Assembly (NCBI GenBank): GCA_910588505.1
Contig: CAJUPQ010000020.1
Location: 1 to 47,645, forward strand
Direction of reading: 5' to 3'
DNA length: 47,645 nucleotides
Source of the DNA: an uncultured Hungatella sp.
GTDB taxonomy: Bacteria > Bacillota > Clostridia > Lachnospirales > Lachnospiraceae
Positions within the stretch are counted from its first letter, which is position 1, and the number at the start of each line of letters is the position of its first letter. Below the pieces are notes generated by a model. The model did no database searches. It was not told the DNA's origin and worked only from the letters and a program-made list of their open reading frames with translations. The translations under genes and the position numbers were made by a program. Shown here piece by piece: positions 8,302-16,429 of the stretch.

Positions 8302-9258
8302 ATGAAGACAATCAGCATCGTAGTGCCTTGCTACAATGAAGAGGAAAATGTGGAGGCCCTGGCAGATGCCTTGAGAGAGATGTTTCAGACAAATCTGCCG
8401 GAGTATGGCTACGAGATTATTTTTATTGACAATGATTCTAAGGATAAGACCAGAGATATCATACGGAAGCTGGCAGAAGGGGATAAGGGGATCAAGGGCA
8501 TTTTCAACGCCAAGAACTTCGGGCAGTTTAATTCCCCCTACTATGCCATGCTCCAGAGTACCGGGGACTGCACCGTGCTTATGGCCGCGGATTTTCAGGA
8601 CCCGGTGGAGATGATCCCAAAGTATGTGAAAGAGTGGGAGGGCGGGTATAAGATCGTCATCGGCATCAAGAAGTCCAGCAAGGAAAACCCGGTGATGTAC
8701 TGGCTTCGGGGCTGTTATTATAAGATGATCAAGCGGCTGTCTGACGTGGAACAGATCGAGCAGTTTACCGGGTTCGGCCTGTATGATAAGCGGTTTATCC
8801 AGGTGCTGCGGGATCTGGACGACCCTACGCCTTTTCTGCGGGGGATTGTAGCGGAACTGGGATTTCGGCGCAGGGAGATCCCCTATGAGCAGCCTAAACG
8901 CCGGGCCGGCAAGACCAGCAATAATTTTTACAAGCTTTTTGACGCGGCCATGTTGAGCGTTACCTCTTATACAAAGGTGGGACTGCGGCTGGCTACCATC
9001 TTTGGCAGCGTGTGCTGTGCCATCAGCATGGTGGTGGCAGTTATATATCTGGTGATGAAGCTGATGTATTGGGACCGGTTCGCGGCAGGTATGGCTCCGC
9101 TGCTGATCGGCATGTGCTTTTTGGGCTCGGTCCAGATCTTTTTTATCGGTTTGGTGGGAGAGTATATCCTGGCCATCAACAGCAGGGTCATGAGGCGTCC
9201 TCTGGTCATTGAGGAGGAGCGGATCAATTTTGAGGAGGAGCCGGCAGATGAAACATAA
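8302..9258 (+). CDS. GT2 glycosyltransferase, DPM1/GtrB-like with two TM helices
   Basis: A 318-residue family-2 glycosyltransferase starting behind GGAGG. The GT-A domain opens with TISIVVPCYNEEENVEAL, has the acidic metal-site region ADFQDPVEM and the segment YKLMKRLSD-like (YYKMIKRLSDVEQI). Two hydrophobic helices follow at about 232-256 and 266-292. This architecture is that of DPM1/GtrB/ArnC enzymes, which move a sugar from a nucleotide onto undecaprenyl or dolichyl phosphate at the membrane. It would supply a lipid-linked sugar for later transfer. It overlaps the next gene by 11 nt, so translation is probably coupled. Confidence 0.9.
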   Translation: MKTISIVVPCYNEEENVEALADALREMFQTNLPEYGYEIIFIDNDSKDKTRDIIRKLAEGDKGIKGIFNAKNFGQFNSPYYAMLQSTGDCTVLMAADFQDPVEMIPKYVKEWEGGYKIVIGIKKSSKENPVMYWLRGCYYKMIKRLSDVEQIEQFTGFGLYDKRFIQVLRDLDDPTPFLRGIVAELGFRRREIPYEQPKRRAGKTSNNFYKLFDAAMLSVTSYTKVGLRLATIFGSVCCAISMVVAVIYLVMKLMYWDRFAAGMAPLLIGMCFLGSVQIFFIGLVGEYILAINSRVMRRPLVIEEERINFEEEPADET

Positions 9259-11458
9259 TGTGGATGTGGTCCGCATCAGGGAAAATTCCATCCAGTTAAA
9301 CGGCTGGGTCATCGGGAAAACGCCAGGGTCCCAGCCGGCCTTCTGGGTGGAGGATAAGGATCACCATCAGGTCCCGTTTCAATACGTTTCAACCAGGCGG
9401 GATGATGTGAGCCAGATCTATTACGGCCAGGTGTATGACCGGGATTTTGGGTTTGATATCCAGTTTCCCTATGAGCGGGGAAAGGATTATTATCTGGTGA
9501 TCCAATGCGACAACAGAAAGACGCGGATAAAATATAATGAGATTTTGATCAAAAAAAGGGCCAGCGTGGCCCACAAGCGGATGCAGAAGATCAAGGATCT
9601 GATGAATATGGAGACGGTCCAGGTGGCCATGGATTTCTGGAAGGAAAACGGTCTGCGGGCGCTGTTTGTGAAATCGGTCCACAAGATCCAGGGGCTGGAC
9701 AATGACTACGATTACGGGGAGTGGTACTCACTGACCAAACCCACCAAAGAGGAGTTAGAGCGGCAGAGGAGGGAGACGTGGGAGGACGGGCCGAAGTTTT
9801 CTATCGTCATGCCGCTATATAAGACTCCGGAGCGGTATCTGCGGGAGATGCTGGATTCCATCCAGGCCCAGACCTACAAAAACTGGGAGCTGTGCATGGC
9901 GGACGGAAGCCCGGAGGACGCCGGCGTATTTCGGACTGTAAAGAGGTATGTGGACAGGGATCCACGCATCCGGTATGAAAAGCTGGACAAAAACGGAGGG
10001 ATCTCCTTTAACACCAATGCCGCCATTGCCATGGCCTGGGGAGATTATATTGTCTTGGCGGATCACGATGACGCCATGACGGAGAACGCTCTGTATGAGT
10101 GCGCGAAAGCGATCCGCGAACATCCGGAATGTCAAGTGTTCTATTCGGATGAGGATAAGATGGACATGGATGGGGGAGCGCTGTTTGACCCTCATTTTAA
10201 GCCGGATTTTAACCCGGACCTTTTGACCAGCGTAAATTATATCTGCCATCAGTTTGTGGTGAAGAAAGAGCTGGTGGATAAGGTGGGAGGGCTGCGAAAG
10301 GAGTTTGACGGAGCCCAGGACTATGATTTTATCTTCCGGTGTACGGAGGCGGCCAAAGGAGTCTGGCATATTCCCAAGGTGCTGTACCATTGGCGGTGCC
10401 ATCAGGATTCTACGGCCAGCAATCCCCAGAGCAAGCTTTATGCCTTTGAGGCCGGTTCCAGAGCAATCATGGAGCATTACCGCCGGGTGGGGATCGAGGC
10501 CGAGAAGGTGGAGATGGGGGTGGATTACGGGATTTACCACACCATTTTCAAGATCCGGGACAACCCAAAGGTTTCCATTATCATCCCCAATAAAGACCAT
10601 CACCTTGATCTGGATCTGTGTATGCGGGCCATACTTACCAGAGGAACTTACAAAAATGTGGAGTTTGTGGTGGTGGAGAATAACAGCGTAAAGAAGGAGA
10701 CCTTTGCCTACTATGAGGCGATTCAGAAGGAGTTTCCCCAGGTGCGGGTGGTCACATGGGAGCGGGAGTTTAACTTTTCGGCCATCAATAATTTTGGAGT
10801 GAAATACGCGTCGGGAGAGTATCTTCTGTTCCTCAACAATGACACGGAGCTGATCGCGGAAAACTTTATTGAGGAGATGCTGGGCCTTTGCCAGAGGGAG
10901 GATGTGGGAGCTGTGGGAGCCAGGCTTTTGTACCAGGATGACACCATCCAGCACGCGGGGGTGGTGGTAGGCTTTGGGGGCATTGCGGGGCACACCTTTA
11001 TCGGTCTTCACAAGGCGGAGAACAGTTATTTCCACAGGGCCATGTGTACACAGGATTACAGCGCGGTGACAGCTGCCTGCATGATGAGCAAAAAAGTGGT
11101 GTTTGACCAGGTAGGCGGCTTTACGGAGGAACTGGCAGTGGCTTTTAATGATATTGATTATTGCATGAAGGTCAGAAGCCTGGGAAAGCTGGTGGTGTAT
11201 GCCCCCTACGCGGTTCTCTATCACTATGAGTCTAAGTCCCGGGGGCTGGAGGACACTCCGGAAAAGGTGGCGCGGTTTAACCGGGAGGTAGCTAAATTTG
11301 CCAGGAGATGGCCGGATATCTTAAGGGACGGCGACCCGTATTACAATCCGAACCTGACGTTGCGCAAGTCTAATTTTGCTCTGCGGGACCTGAAGAAGGA
11401 AGGGATCGGAGAACCCTATGAGCTGGATGGGGCTATCAGGGCATTGATGAATGAGTAG
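9248..11458 (+). CDS. Two-domain GT2 glycosyltransferase (polymerase-like)
   Basis: A 736-residue protein with two GT-A domains. ATG 9248 behind GAGGAG was chosen over an in-frame codon at 9209 that lies well inside the previous gene. Residues 1-140 are a beta-rich segment of unknown role (NVDVVRIRENSIQLNGWVIG). The first catalytic domain starts near 180 (FSIVMPLYKTPERYL) and has the metal motif DHDDAM. The second starts near 440 (VSIIIPNKDHHLDL) and has LNNDTEL and the late motif AFNDIDYC. Tandem GT2 domains often add two alternating sugars, so it may make a disaccharide repeat of the polymer. There are no membrane segments, so it acts at the cytoplasmic face. Confidence 0.9.
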   Translation: MKHNVDVVRIRENSIQLNGWVIGKTPGSQPAFWVEDKDHHQVPFQYVSTRRDDVSQIYYGQVYDRDFGFDIQFPYERGKDYYLVIQCDNRKTRIKYNEILIKKRASVAHKRMQKIKDLMNMETVQVAMDFWKENGLRALFVKSVHKIQGLDNDYDYGEWYSLTKPTKEELERQRRETWEDGPKFSIVMPLYKTPERYLREMLDSIQAQTYKNWELCMADGSPEDAGVFRTVKRYVDRDPRIRYEKLDKNGGISFNTNAAIAMAWGDYIVLADHDDAMTENALYECAKAIREHPECQVFYSDEDKMDMDGGALFDPHFKPDFNPDLLTSVNYICHQFVVKKELVDKVGGLRKEFDGAQDYDFIFRCTEAAKGVWHIPKVLYHWRCHQDSTASNPQSKLYAFEAGSRAIMEHYRRVGIEAEKVEMGVDYGIYHTIFKIRDNPKVSIIIPNKDHHLDLDLCMRAILTRGTYKNVEFVVVENNSVKKETFAYYEAIQKEFPQVRVVTWEREFNFSAINNFGVKYASGEYLLFLNNDTELIAENFIEEMLGLCQREDVGAVGARLLYQDDTIQHAGVVVGFGGIAGHTFIGLHKAENSYFHRAMCTQDYSAVTAACMMSKKVVFDQVGGFTEELAVAFNDIDYCMKVRSLGKLVVYAPYAVLYHYESKSRGLEDTPEKVARFNREVAKFARRWPDILRDGDPYYNPNLTLRKSNFALRDLKKEGIGEPYELDGAIRALMNE

Positions 11459-11473
11459 AGGGAGGAACTGTAT

Positions 11474-12472
11474 ATGACCGGACAGGCAGCAGTAACGGTT
11501 ATCATTCCGAATTATAATGGCAGGGCCTTTTTGGAGCCTTGCCTGGAAGCGCTGGGAAGACAGATATGCCGGGAGTTTGAGATCCTGGTGGTGGACAACG
11601 GTTCCACGGACGACAGCGTGGGATGGCTGAAGGAGAGAGGGATTCCCGCCATCTGTCTGAAGGAGAACACAGGGTTTTCCGGGGCAGTCAATGTGGGCAT
11701 CCTGCAGGCGAAGACCCCCTATGTACTCCTTTTAAACAATGACACAGAGCCGGAGCCGGAGTTTGTTGGAGAACTGTTAAGATCCATCCGGCGCTCTAAG
11801 AAGATCTTTGCCGTCAGCAGCAAGATGATACAGTTTTACAACCGGGATCTGATGGACGACGCGGGGGATATGTATTCTGTGGTGGGATGGGCTTACCAGA
11901 GGGGCGTGGGCCAGAGCAGCGCAGGCTACAACCGGCCCTGTCAGGTGTTCTCCGCCTGCGCCGGGGCAGCCATCTACCGGCGGAAGGTCTTTGAGACCAT
12001 CGGGTATTTTGACGAGAAGCATTTTTGCTATCTGGAGGATATCGACGTGTGCTGGCGGGCCAAGATCTTTGGCTACCACAATCTGTACTGTCCCACAGCA
12101 GTGGTTTACCATGTGGGAAGCGGAACCAGCGGCTCCAAGTACAATGAGTTTAAGGTAAAGCTGGCGGCGCGGAATAATATTTATCTGAATTATAAAAATA
12201 TGCCATGGCCTCAGCTTGGGCTCAACGCCCTTTTCCTGGCAGCGGGCATAGGGGTGAAGTACGGATTTTTTAAGGGGATTGGATTTGAGAAGGCATATGC
12301 CGAAGGGGTGAAGGAAGGCTTTGCCACCATGAGAAGCTGTCAGAAAGTGACCTTTAACCGGAAGCACCTTACCAACTATCTGGCGATCCAGTGGGAACTT
12401 TTGGCAGGGATGGCAGTGTATATCTGGGAGTTTTCCAGGCGAAAATTTCTCATAAAGGACCGTAATGCCTGA
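11474..12472 (+). CDS. GT2 glycosyltransferase, rhamnosyltransferase-like
   Basis: A 332-residue GT2 enzyme starting 15 nt after the previous stop. The GT-A fold is clear: VTVIIPNYNGRAFLEPCL, VVDNGSTDDS, the metal motif LLNNDTEPEPEF, and FCYLEDIDVCWRAKIFGY. It resembles rhamnosyl- and galactofuranosyl-type transferases of cell-surface polysaccharide clusters, but donor and acceptor cannot be read off. A C-terminal amphipathic or hydrophobic stretch (LGLNALFLAAGIGVKYGFF) may touch the membrane. It is the last gene of the first polysaccharide transcript; a weak hairpin and a new promoter follow. Confidence 0.9.
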   Translation: MTGQAAVTVIIPNYNGRAFLEPCLEALGRQICREFEILVVDNGSTDDSVGWLKERGIPAICLKENTGFSGAVNVGILQAKTPYVLLLNNDTEPEPEFVGELLRSIRRSKKIFAVSSKMIQFYNRDLMDDAGDMYSVVGWAYQRGVGQSSAGYNRPCQVFSACAGAAIYRRKVFETIGYFDEKHFCYLEDIDVCWRAKIFGYHNLYCPTAVVYHVGSGTSGSKYNEFKVKLAARNNIYLNYKNMPWPQLGLNALFLAAGIGVKYGFFKGIGFEKAYAEGVKEGFATMRSCQKVTFNRKHLTNYLAIQWELLAGMAVYIWEFSRRKFLIKDRNA

Positions 12473-12506
12473 TCGATACTGGCTGTATTGCTCAGGAAAG
12501 GAAAAC

Positions 12507-12561
12507 ATTTCTCATAATTTAAGAGAAATTTAATATTACCATCATGTTTTTCATGTATAAT
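12507..12561 (+). promoter_or_regulatory. Weak hairpin plus candidate promoter before the sugar transferase
   Basis: ATTTCTC (12507-12513) pairs with GAGAAAT (12523-12529), followed by TTTAAT, and could terminate the upstream operon. A consensus -10 TATAAT sits at 12556-12561. No good -35 at normal spacing is seen, so activation or a different start is possible. Confidence 0.45.
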
Positions 12562-12602
12562 GTATGAGATATGGCAACACATTAATACTAAGGTGAAAAA
12601 TC

Positions 12603-14021
12603 ATGATAAAAAATAATCAGAAAAAGCTAAACGGCCTCCATGTGGTGCTGGACGGGATGATGATCGTTTTGTCCTACACCCTGGCATGGTTGTGTTTGTA
12701 CCTGGGGAATCTGTGGTTTAACCCTGGTACGGGGATTTTGCCGCCTCAGGTTTATTTTGGCGTTTTGGTTCTCATTGTTCCGCTGTATCTGGTTTTGTAT
12801 ACGTTTTTCCAGCTGTACACGCCAAAGAGGGTACAGAGGCGCAGATATGAGTTTGCCAATATCTGCAAGGCCAACGTGGCCGGGCTTCTGATCATTTCCA
12901 TGTTGTTTTTGCTGTTGAAAAAGAACCCTTATTTCCGTGAATTTTCCACAAGGATGCTGTTTTATTTTTTTGCTGTCAATGTTGTGGTGGAGACGGTGGA
13001 GCGGAATCTGATCCGTCAGATCCTTCATTCCATGCGGGGGAAGGGGTACAATCAGAAACATATCCTGCTTATCGGCTACAGCCGGGCGGCGGAGGGATTT
13101 ATCGACAGAGTGCGGCAGAATGCGGAGTGGGGATACCAGATCTACGGGATCTTAGACGACCATGTTCCTGTGGGCAAGGAGTACCGAAAGGCCAAGATCC
13201 TTGGCAAGATCTCGGAGCTGGATTCAATCCTGGAGTTAAACCAGCTGGACGAGATCGCCATCACCCTGGGACTGAAAGAGTACGCCAGGCTGGAGGACAT
13301 CGTGGCGTCCTGCGAGAAATCGGGGGTTCACACCAAGTTTATCCCGGACTACAACAATATGATCCCTACCAGGCCGTACACGGAGGATCTGGAGGGGCTT
13401 CCGGTCATAAACATCCGTCATGTTCCGCTGAACAGTCTGTTTAATAAGTCTGTCAAGCGGATGGTGGATATGTTTGGCGCGGTGGTGGCCGTTACATTAT
13501 TTTCTCCGATCATGCTGGCTACGGCTGTGATCATCAAGCTGACGTCCCCGGGACCTTTGATCTACTGCCAGGAGCGGGTGGGGCTGCACAATCGGCCTTT
13601 TAAGATGTACAAGTTCCGCTCTATGGAAGTGCAGGCTCCGGCGGCGGAGAAAAGCAGGTGGACCACCCCAAATGATTCCCGGGTGACGCCGATCGGCCGG
13701 TTTATCCGAAAGACCAGCATAGACGAGATGCCCCAGCTGTTTAATGTGCTCATGGGGGATATGAGCCTGGTAGGTCCCAGGCCGGAGCGCCCGTTTTTTG
13801 TGGACAAGTTTAAGGAGGAGATCCCAAGATACATGATCAAGCACCAGGTTCGCCCCGGAATGACAGGGTGGGCCCAGGTCAACGGGTATCGGGGAGACAC
13901 CTCCATCACCAAAAGAATTGAGCACGACTTATATTATATTGAAAACTGGACCCTGGGACTGGATTTTAAGATTCTATTCCTGACGTTTTTTAAAGGGTTT
14001 ATCAATAAAAATGCCTACTGA
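12603..14021 (+). CDS. Polyprenyl-phosphate sugar-1-phosphate transferase
   Basis: A 472-residue initiating transferase of the WbaP/EpsL type. The N-terminal third has about four membrane helices (residues 10-135), then a Rossmann-like CoA-binding-type domain (HILLIGYSRAAEGFIDRV). A further hydrophobic helix lies near 280-302, followed by the bacterial sugar transferase domain (KLTSPGPLIYCQERVGLHNRPFKMYKFRSM, TSIDEMPQLFNVLMGDMSLVGPRPERP, MTGWAQVNGYRG). It moves a sugar 1-phosphate from a UDP-sugar to undecaprenyl phosphate, the first step of polymer assembly. The start follows AAGGTGAAAAATC. The LCP gene follows 29 bp on, joining initiation and wall attachment in one transcript. Confidence 0.93.
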   Translation: MIKNNQKKLNGLHVVLDGMMIVLSYTLAWLCLYLGNLWFNPGTGILPPQVYFGVLVLIVPLYLVLYTFFQLYTPKRVQRRRYEFANICKANVAGLLIISMLFLLLKKNPYFREFSTRMLFYFFAVNVVVETVERNLIRQILHSMRGKGYNQKHILLIGYSRAAEGFIDRVRQNAEWGYQIYGILDDHVPVGKEYRKAKILGKISELDSILELNQLDEIAITLGLKEYARLEDIVASCEKSGVHTKFIPDYNNMIPTRPYTEDLEGLPVINIRHVPLNSLFNKSVKRMVDMFGAVVAVTLFSPIMLATAVIIKLTSPGPLIYCQERVGLHNRPFKMYKFRSMEVQAPAAEKSRWTTPNDSRVTPIGRFIRKTSIDEMPQLFNVLMGDMSLVGPRPERPFFVDKFKEEIPRYMIKHQVRPGMTGWAQVNGYRGDTSITKRIEHDLYYIENWTLGLDFKILFLTFFKGFINKNAY

Positions 14022-14050
14022 CAAAGGCATGGTAAGACGAGGTTATATGC

Positions 14051-16267
14051 ATGGACTATGAGCACGATAATGAGTTTGGGCAAAGGGCTGACATGAGAAG
14101 GAGAGATCCTTCCATGAGGGACGGTATGCAGTATGGCCAGAGAGGCGATAAGCAGGGAAGACCTTCTCCTCCGGGGACAAGGCGTCTGGCGCCGGGCCGC
14201 GGCGGAAGCTCCCAGACGTACAGAAGAGAAGACGAAAGAGGAGCTCGCGGAGGGGCTGAGAACACCGAAAGAGTGGTGATGCCGCCAGGAGTCACAGGGC
14301 GGGTGTACCCGCCGCAGCCACAGAACGGACGGGTGAGAGCGGCCAGACAGGAGACGGCGGCCGGACTTGACCAGGGCAGTGTCAGAGCGTCTGCCGCGGG
14401 ACGGTCCCAGGGGGCAAGGGCTGCAGTTGCAGGGGGAGAGGCCAGGGCCCAGAGAGGGATGCCAGGCGCCGGCGGCAGAAGGGCGGGGACCACGCCTCCA
14501 CCGGGGGAGAATGTAAGAGGAAAGGTGGCTCAGGCCAAGATCCAGAAGGCGAAGCAGAAAAAATTCAGGCGCCGGGTCATTACCATGATTATAGCCGAGT
14601 GTTTTGCCCTGCTGTTTATTTTTACGTATGGTTATTTTGCCAGGCGGCTTACTATGATCCAGAGGGAAGAGTTTGATCCTCAGGAGGTAGGGAATAATGA
14701 GATTTCCCTTGATACCATCAAGAAGATGAAGGGATACCGAATGATTGCCGTTTTCGGCGTGGACAGCCGCGACAGCAACGTGGGTGCGGGATGTCAATCG
14801 GATGTTATCATTATCTGCTGTATTAATGAGGATACCGGAGAGATCAAGCTGGCTTCTGTGTACAGGGATACGTATCTGAATATTAATGATGAGGGTTCCT
14901 ATAGAAAGATCAACGCCGCCTATACAAACGGAGGCCCACAGCAGGCGCTGAAGGCCCTCAATAAGAACCTGGATCTGAATATTACGGAGTATATCACCTT
15001 CAGCTGGAAGGCGGTCGCTGAGGGGATCAATATCTTAGGCGGCGTGGATGTGGAGATCACCAAGTCCGAGTTTAAATTTATCAATGGGTTTATCACGGAG
15101 ACAGTGAAGGCTACGAACATTGGTTCCCACCAGCTGAAAGGGCCGGGGATGCAGCACTTAGACGGCGTGCAAGCTGTGGCCTACGGGCGTCTGCGTCTTA
15201 TGGATACGGATTATGCCAGGACTGAGCGGCAGAGAAAGATCATCGAACTGGCTTTTGCTAAGGCGAAGCAGGCCGATTACTCTGTGCTGAACAATATTTT
15301 AGTAGTAGTTTTGCCAAATGTGAGCACCAACATTACCTTTGCTGATATGACCACCATGGCTCTTGGCATCACGAAATATCATATCGGCGAAACTGCCGGT
15401 TTCCCCTTTGCCAAGGGAAATGTGAATATACCGAAAAAGGGAGACTGCGTGATCCCCCAGACCCTGGAATCCAATGTAAAACAGCTTCACACGTTTTTGT
15501 TTGGGGATGAGGATTATGAGACCACGGAGCAGGTTAAGCAGATCAGCAGCAAGATCGCCGCGGACAGCGGTATGTACAAGGAGGGGACGCCTTTTAAGGG
15601 GAGCGCTCTCAGCACCGACGGCTATGTGCCTGATGAGACCACGAAAGCGGCTGTGAAGGAAAAGGAGACTACGGCGGAGGCCAATGAGGACGACGACAAT
15701 GAGGACGATCTTTCACTTCCGTGGGAGACGGATTCTAATGGCAATATCATCGGGTTCCAGCCAGGAGAGACAGATGAGAACGGGGATCTGATCGACGCGC
15801 CCATCGATGACTGGCCTGAGGAGGAACCAGGTTACCCTAATGCCAATAATCCTGGAATCAACAGACCGGTTCAGCCGGGTGAAACTAACGGTCCGGGCGG
15901 TACAGGCAATAGCACCCCAGGCGGAAATGATGTGGGGCCGGGAGGAGTAAGCGGCCCGGACGGACCTGCCTCACAGCAGCCGGGCGCAGGCAACGGCGAT
16001 GGAACCGGGCCGGGTACAAGTGTGGATCCGGGAGGAAACAGCAATACTCCGATGACGCCTGGAGGCAATGGAGACGGCACAGTGACGCCGGGTGACAGAG
16101 GAGTTATCAGCCCGGGCGACAGCGATCCCAGAGGAGGCGGGAACGCCACGACGGAAGTGGGGCCGGGGATGGTTACCCCTAATAATAACAACAACCAGGG
16201 ACCGGCCGGTCCTGCCGGAGCGAATGCCAATGAGGTTTCAGGGATCCAGGAGCCGGGACAGCGATAA
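14051..16267 (+). CDS. LytR-CpsA-Psr family wall-polymer ligase with long flanking tails
   Basis: A 738-residue LCP protein, about twice the usual length. Residues 1-172 are a basic Arg/Gly/Pro-rich cytoplasmic tail, and 176-197 a single membrane helix (VITMIIAECFALLFIFTYGYF). The LCP domain spans about 230-480 with the hallmark FGVDSRDSN, CQSDVIIICC, ASVYRDTYL, INAAYTNGG and YGRLRLMDTDYARTERQRKII. The last ~170 residues are an acidic linker and then a Gly/Pro/Asn-rich tail. LCP enzymes transfer polymer from the lipid carrier to peptidoglycan. Its place after the initiating transferase fits attachment of the polymer made by this cluster. The ribosome binding site GACGAGG is modest. A hairpin terminator follows. 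Confidence 0.92.
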   Translation: MDYEHDNEFGQRADMRRRDPSMRDGMQYGQRGDKQGRPSPPGTRRLAPGRGGSSQTYRREDERGARGGAENTERVVMPPGVTGRVYPPQPQNGRVRAARQETAAGLDQGSVRASAAGRSQGARAAVAGGEARAQRGMPGAGGRRAGTTPPPGENVRGKVAQAKIQKAKQKKFRRRVITMIIAECFALLFIFTYGYFARRLTMIQREEFDPQEVGNNEISLDTIKKMKGYRMIAVFGVDSRDSNVGAGCQSDVIIICCINEDTGEIKLASVYRDTYLNINDEGSYRKINAAYTNGGPQQALKALNKNLDLNITEYITFSWKAVAEGINILGGVDVEITKSEFKFINGFITETVKATNIGSHQLKGPGMQHLDGVQAVAYGRLRLMDTDYARTERQRKIIELAFAKAKQADYSVLNNILVVVLPNVSTNITFADMTTMALGITKYHIGETAGFPFAKGNVNIPKKGDCVIPQTLESNVKQLHTFLFGDEDYETTEQVKQISSKIAADSGMYKEGTPFKGSALSTDGYVPDETTKAAVKEKETTAEANEDDDNEDDLSLPWETDSNGNIIGFQPGETDENGDLIDAPIDDWPEEEPGYPNANNPGINRPVQPGETNGPGGTGNSTPGGNDVGPGGVSGPDGPASQQPGAGNGDGTGPGTSVDPGGNSNTPMTPGGNGDGTVTPGDRGVISPGDSDPRGGGNATTEVGPGMVTPNNNNNQGPAGPAGANANEVSGIQEPGQR

Positions 16268-16285
16268 AGATGAGGAACTAAAACG

Positions 16286-16326
16286 AATGCTGCTTTGCAT
16301 GAAAACCGTGCAGAGCAGCATTTTTC
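16286..16326 (+). terminator. Rho-independent terminator after the LCP gene
   Basis: AATGCTGCT pairs with AGCAGCATT, with TGCA/TGCA-type pairing inside, followed by TTTTT and CCCTTT. It lies 18 bp after the stop. Confidence 0.8.
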
Positions 16327-16347
16327 CCTTTCACATTTTTATTATAA

Positions 16348-16383
16348 TTCCGTCACATTTCCGTCACAAACCATTGATATAGT
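16348..16383 (+). promoter_or_regulatory. One-turn direct repeat and -10 upstream of htrA
   Basis: TTCCGTCACA occurs at 16348-16357 and again at 16359-16368, an exact 11-bp period. TATAGT follows at 16378-16383 and the -35 region is poor. Direct repeats at 11 bp replacing the -35 are the usual target geometry for OmpR/PhoB-type response regulators. The regulator is not in the window. Confidence 0.55.
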
Positions 16384-16429
16384 ATGGTCATAAACAAAAC
16401 AGAGAATCATTAGGAAAGGGGATTATCAT

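Noticed and set aside
8257..9312. 351-codon minus-strand open frame
   Set aside because: It is antisense to the DPM1/GtrB-like gene and without family features.
9815..11224. 469-codon minus-strand open frame
   Set aside because: It lies wholly inside the tandem GT2 gene, is His/Leu/Ile-rich with no domain, and reflects GC-biased codons on the real strand.
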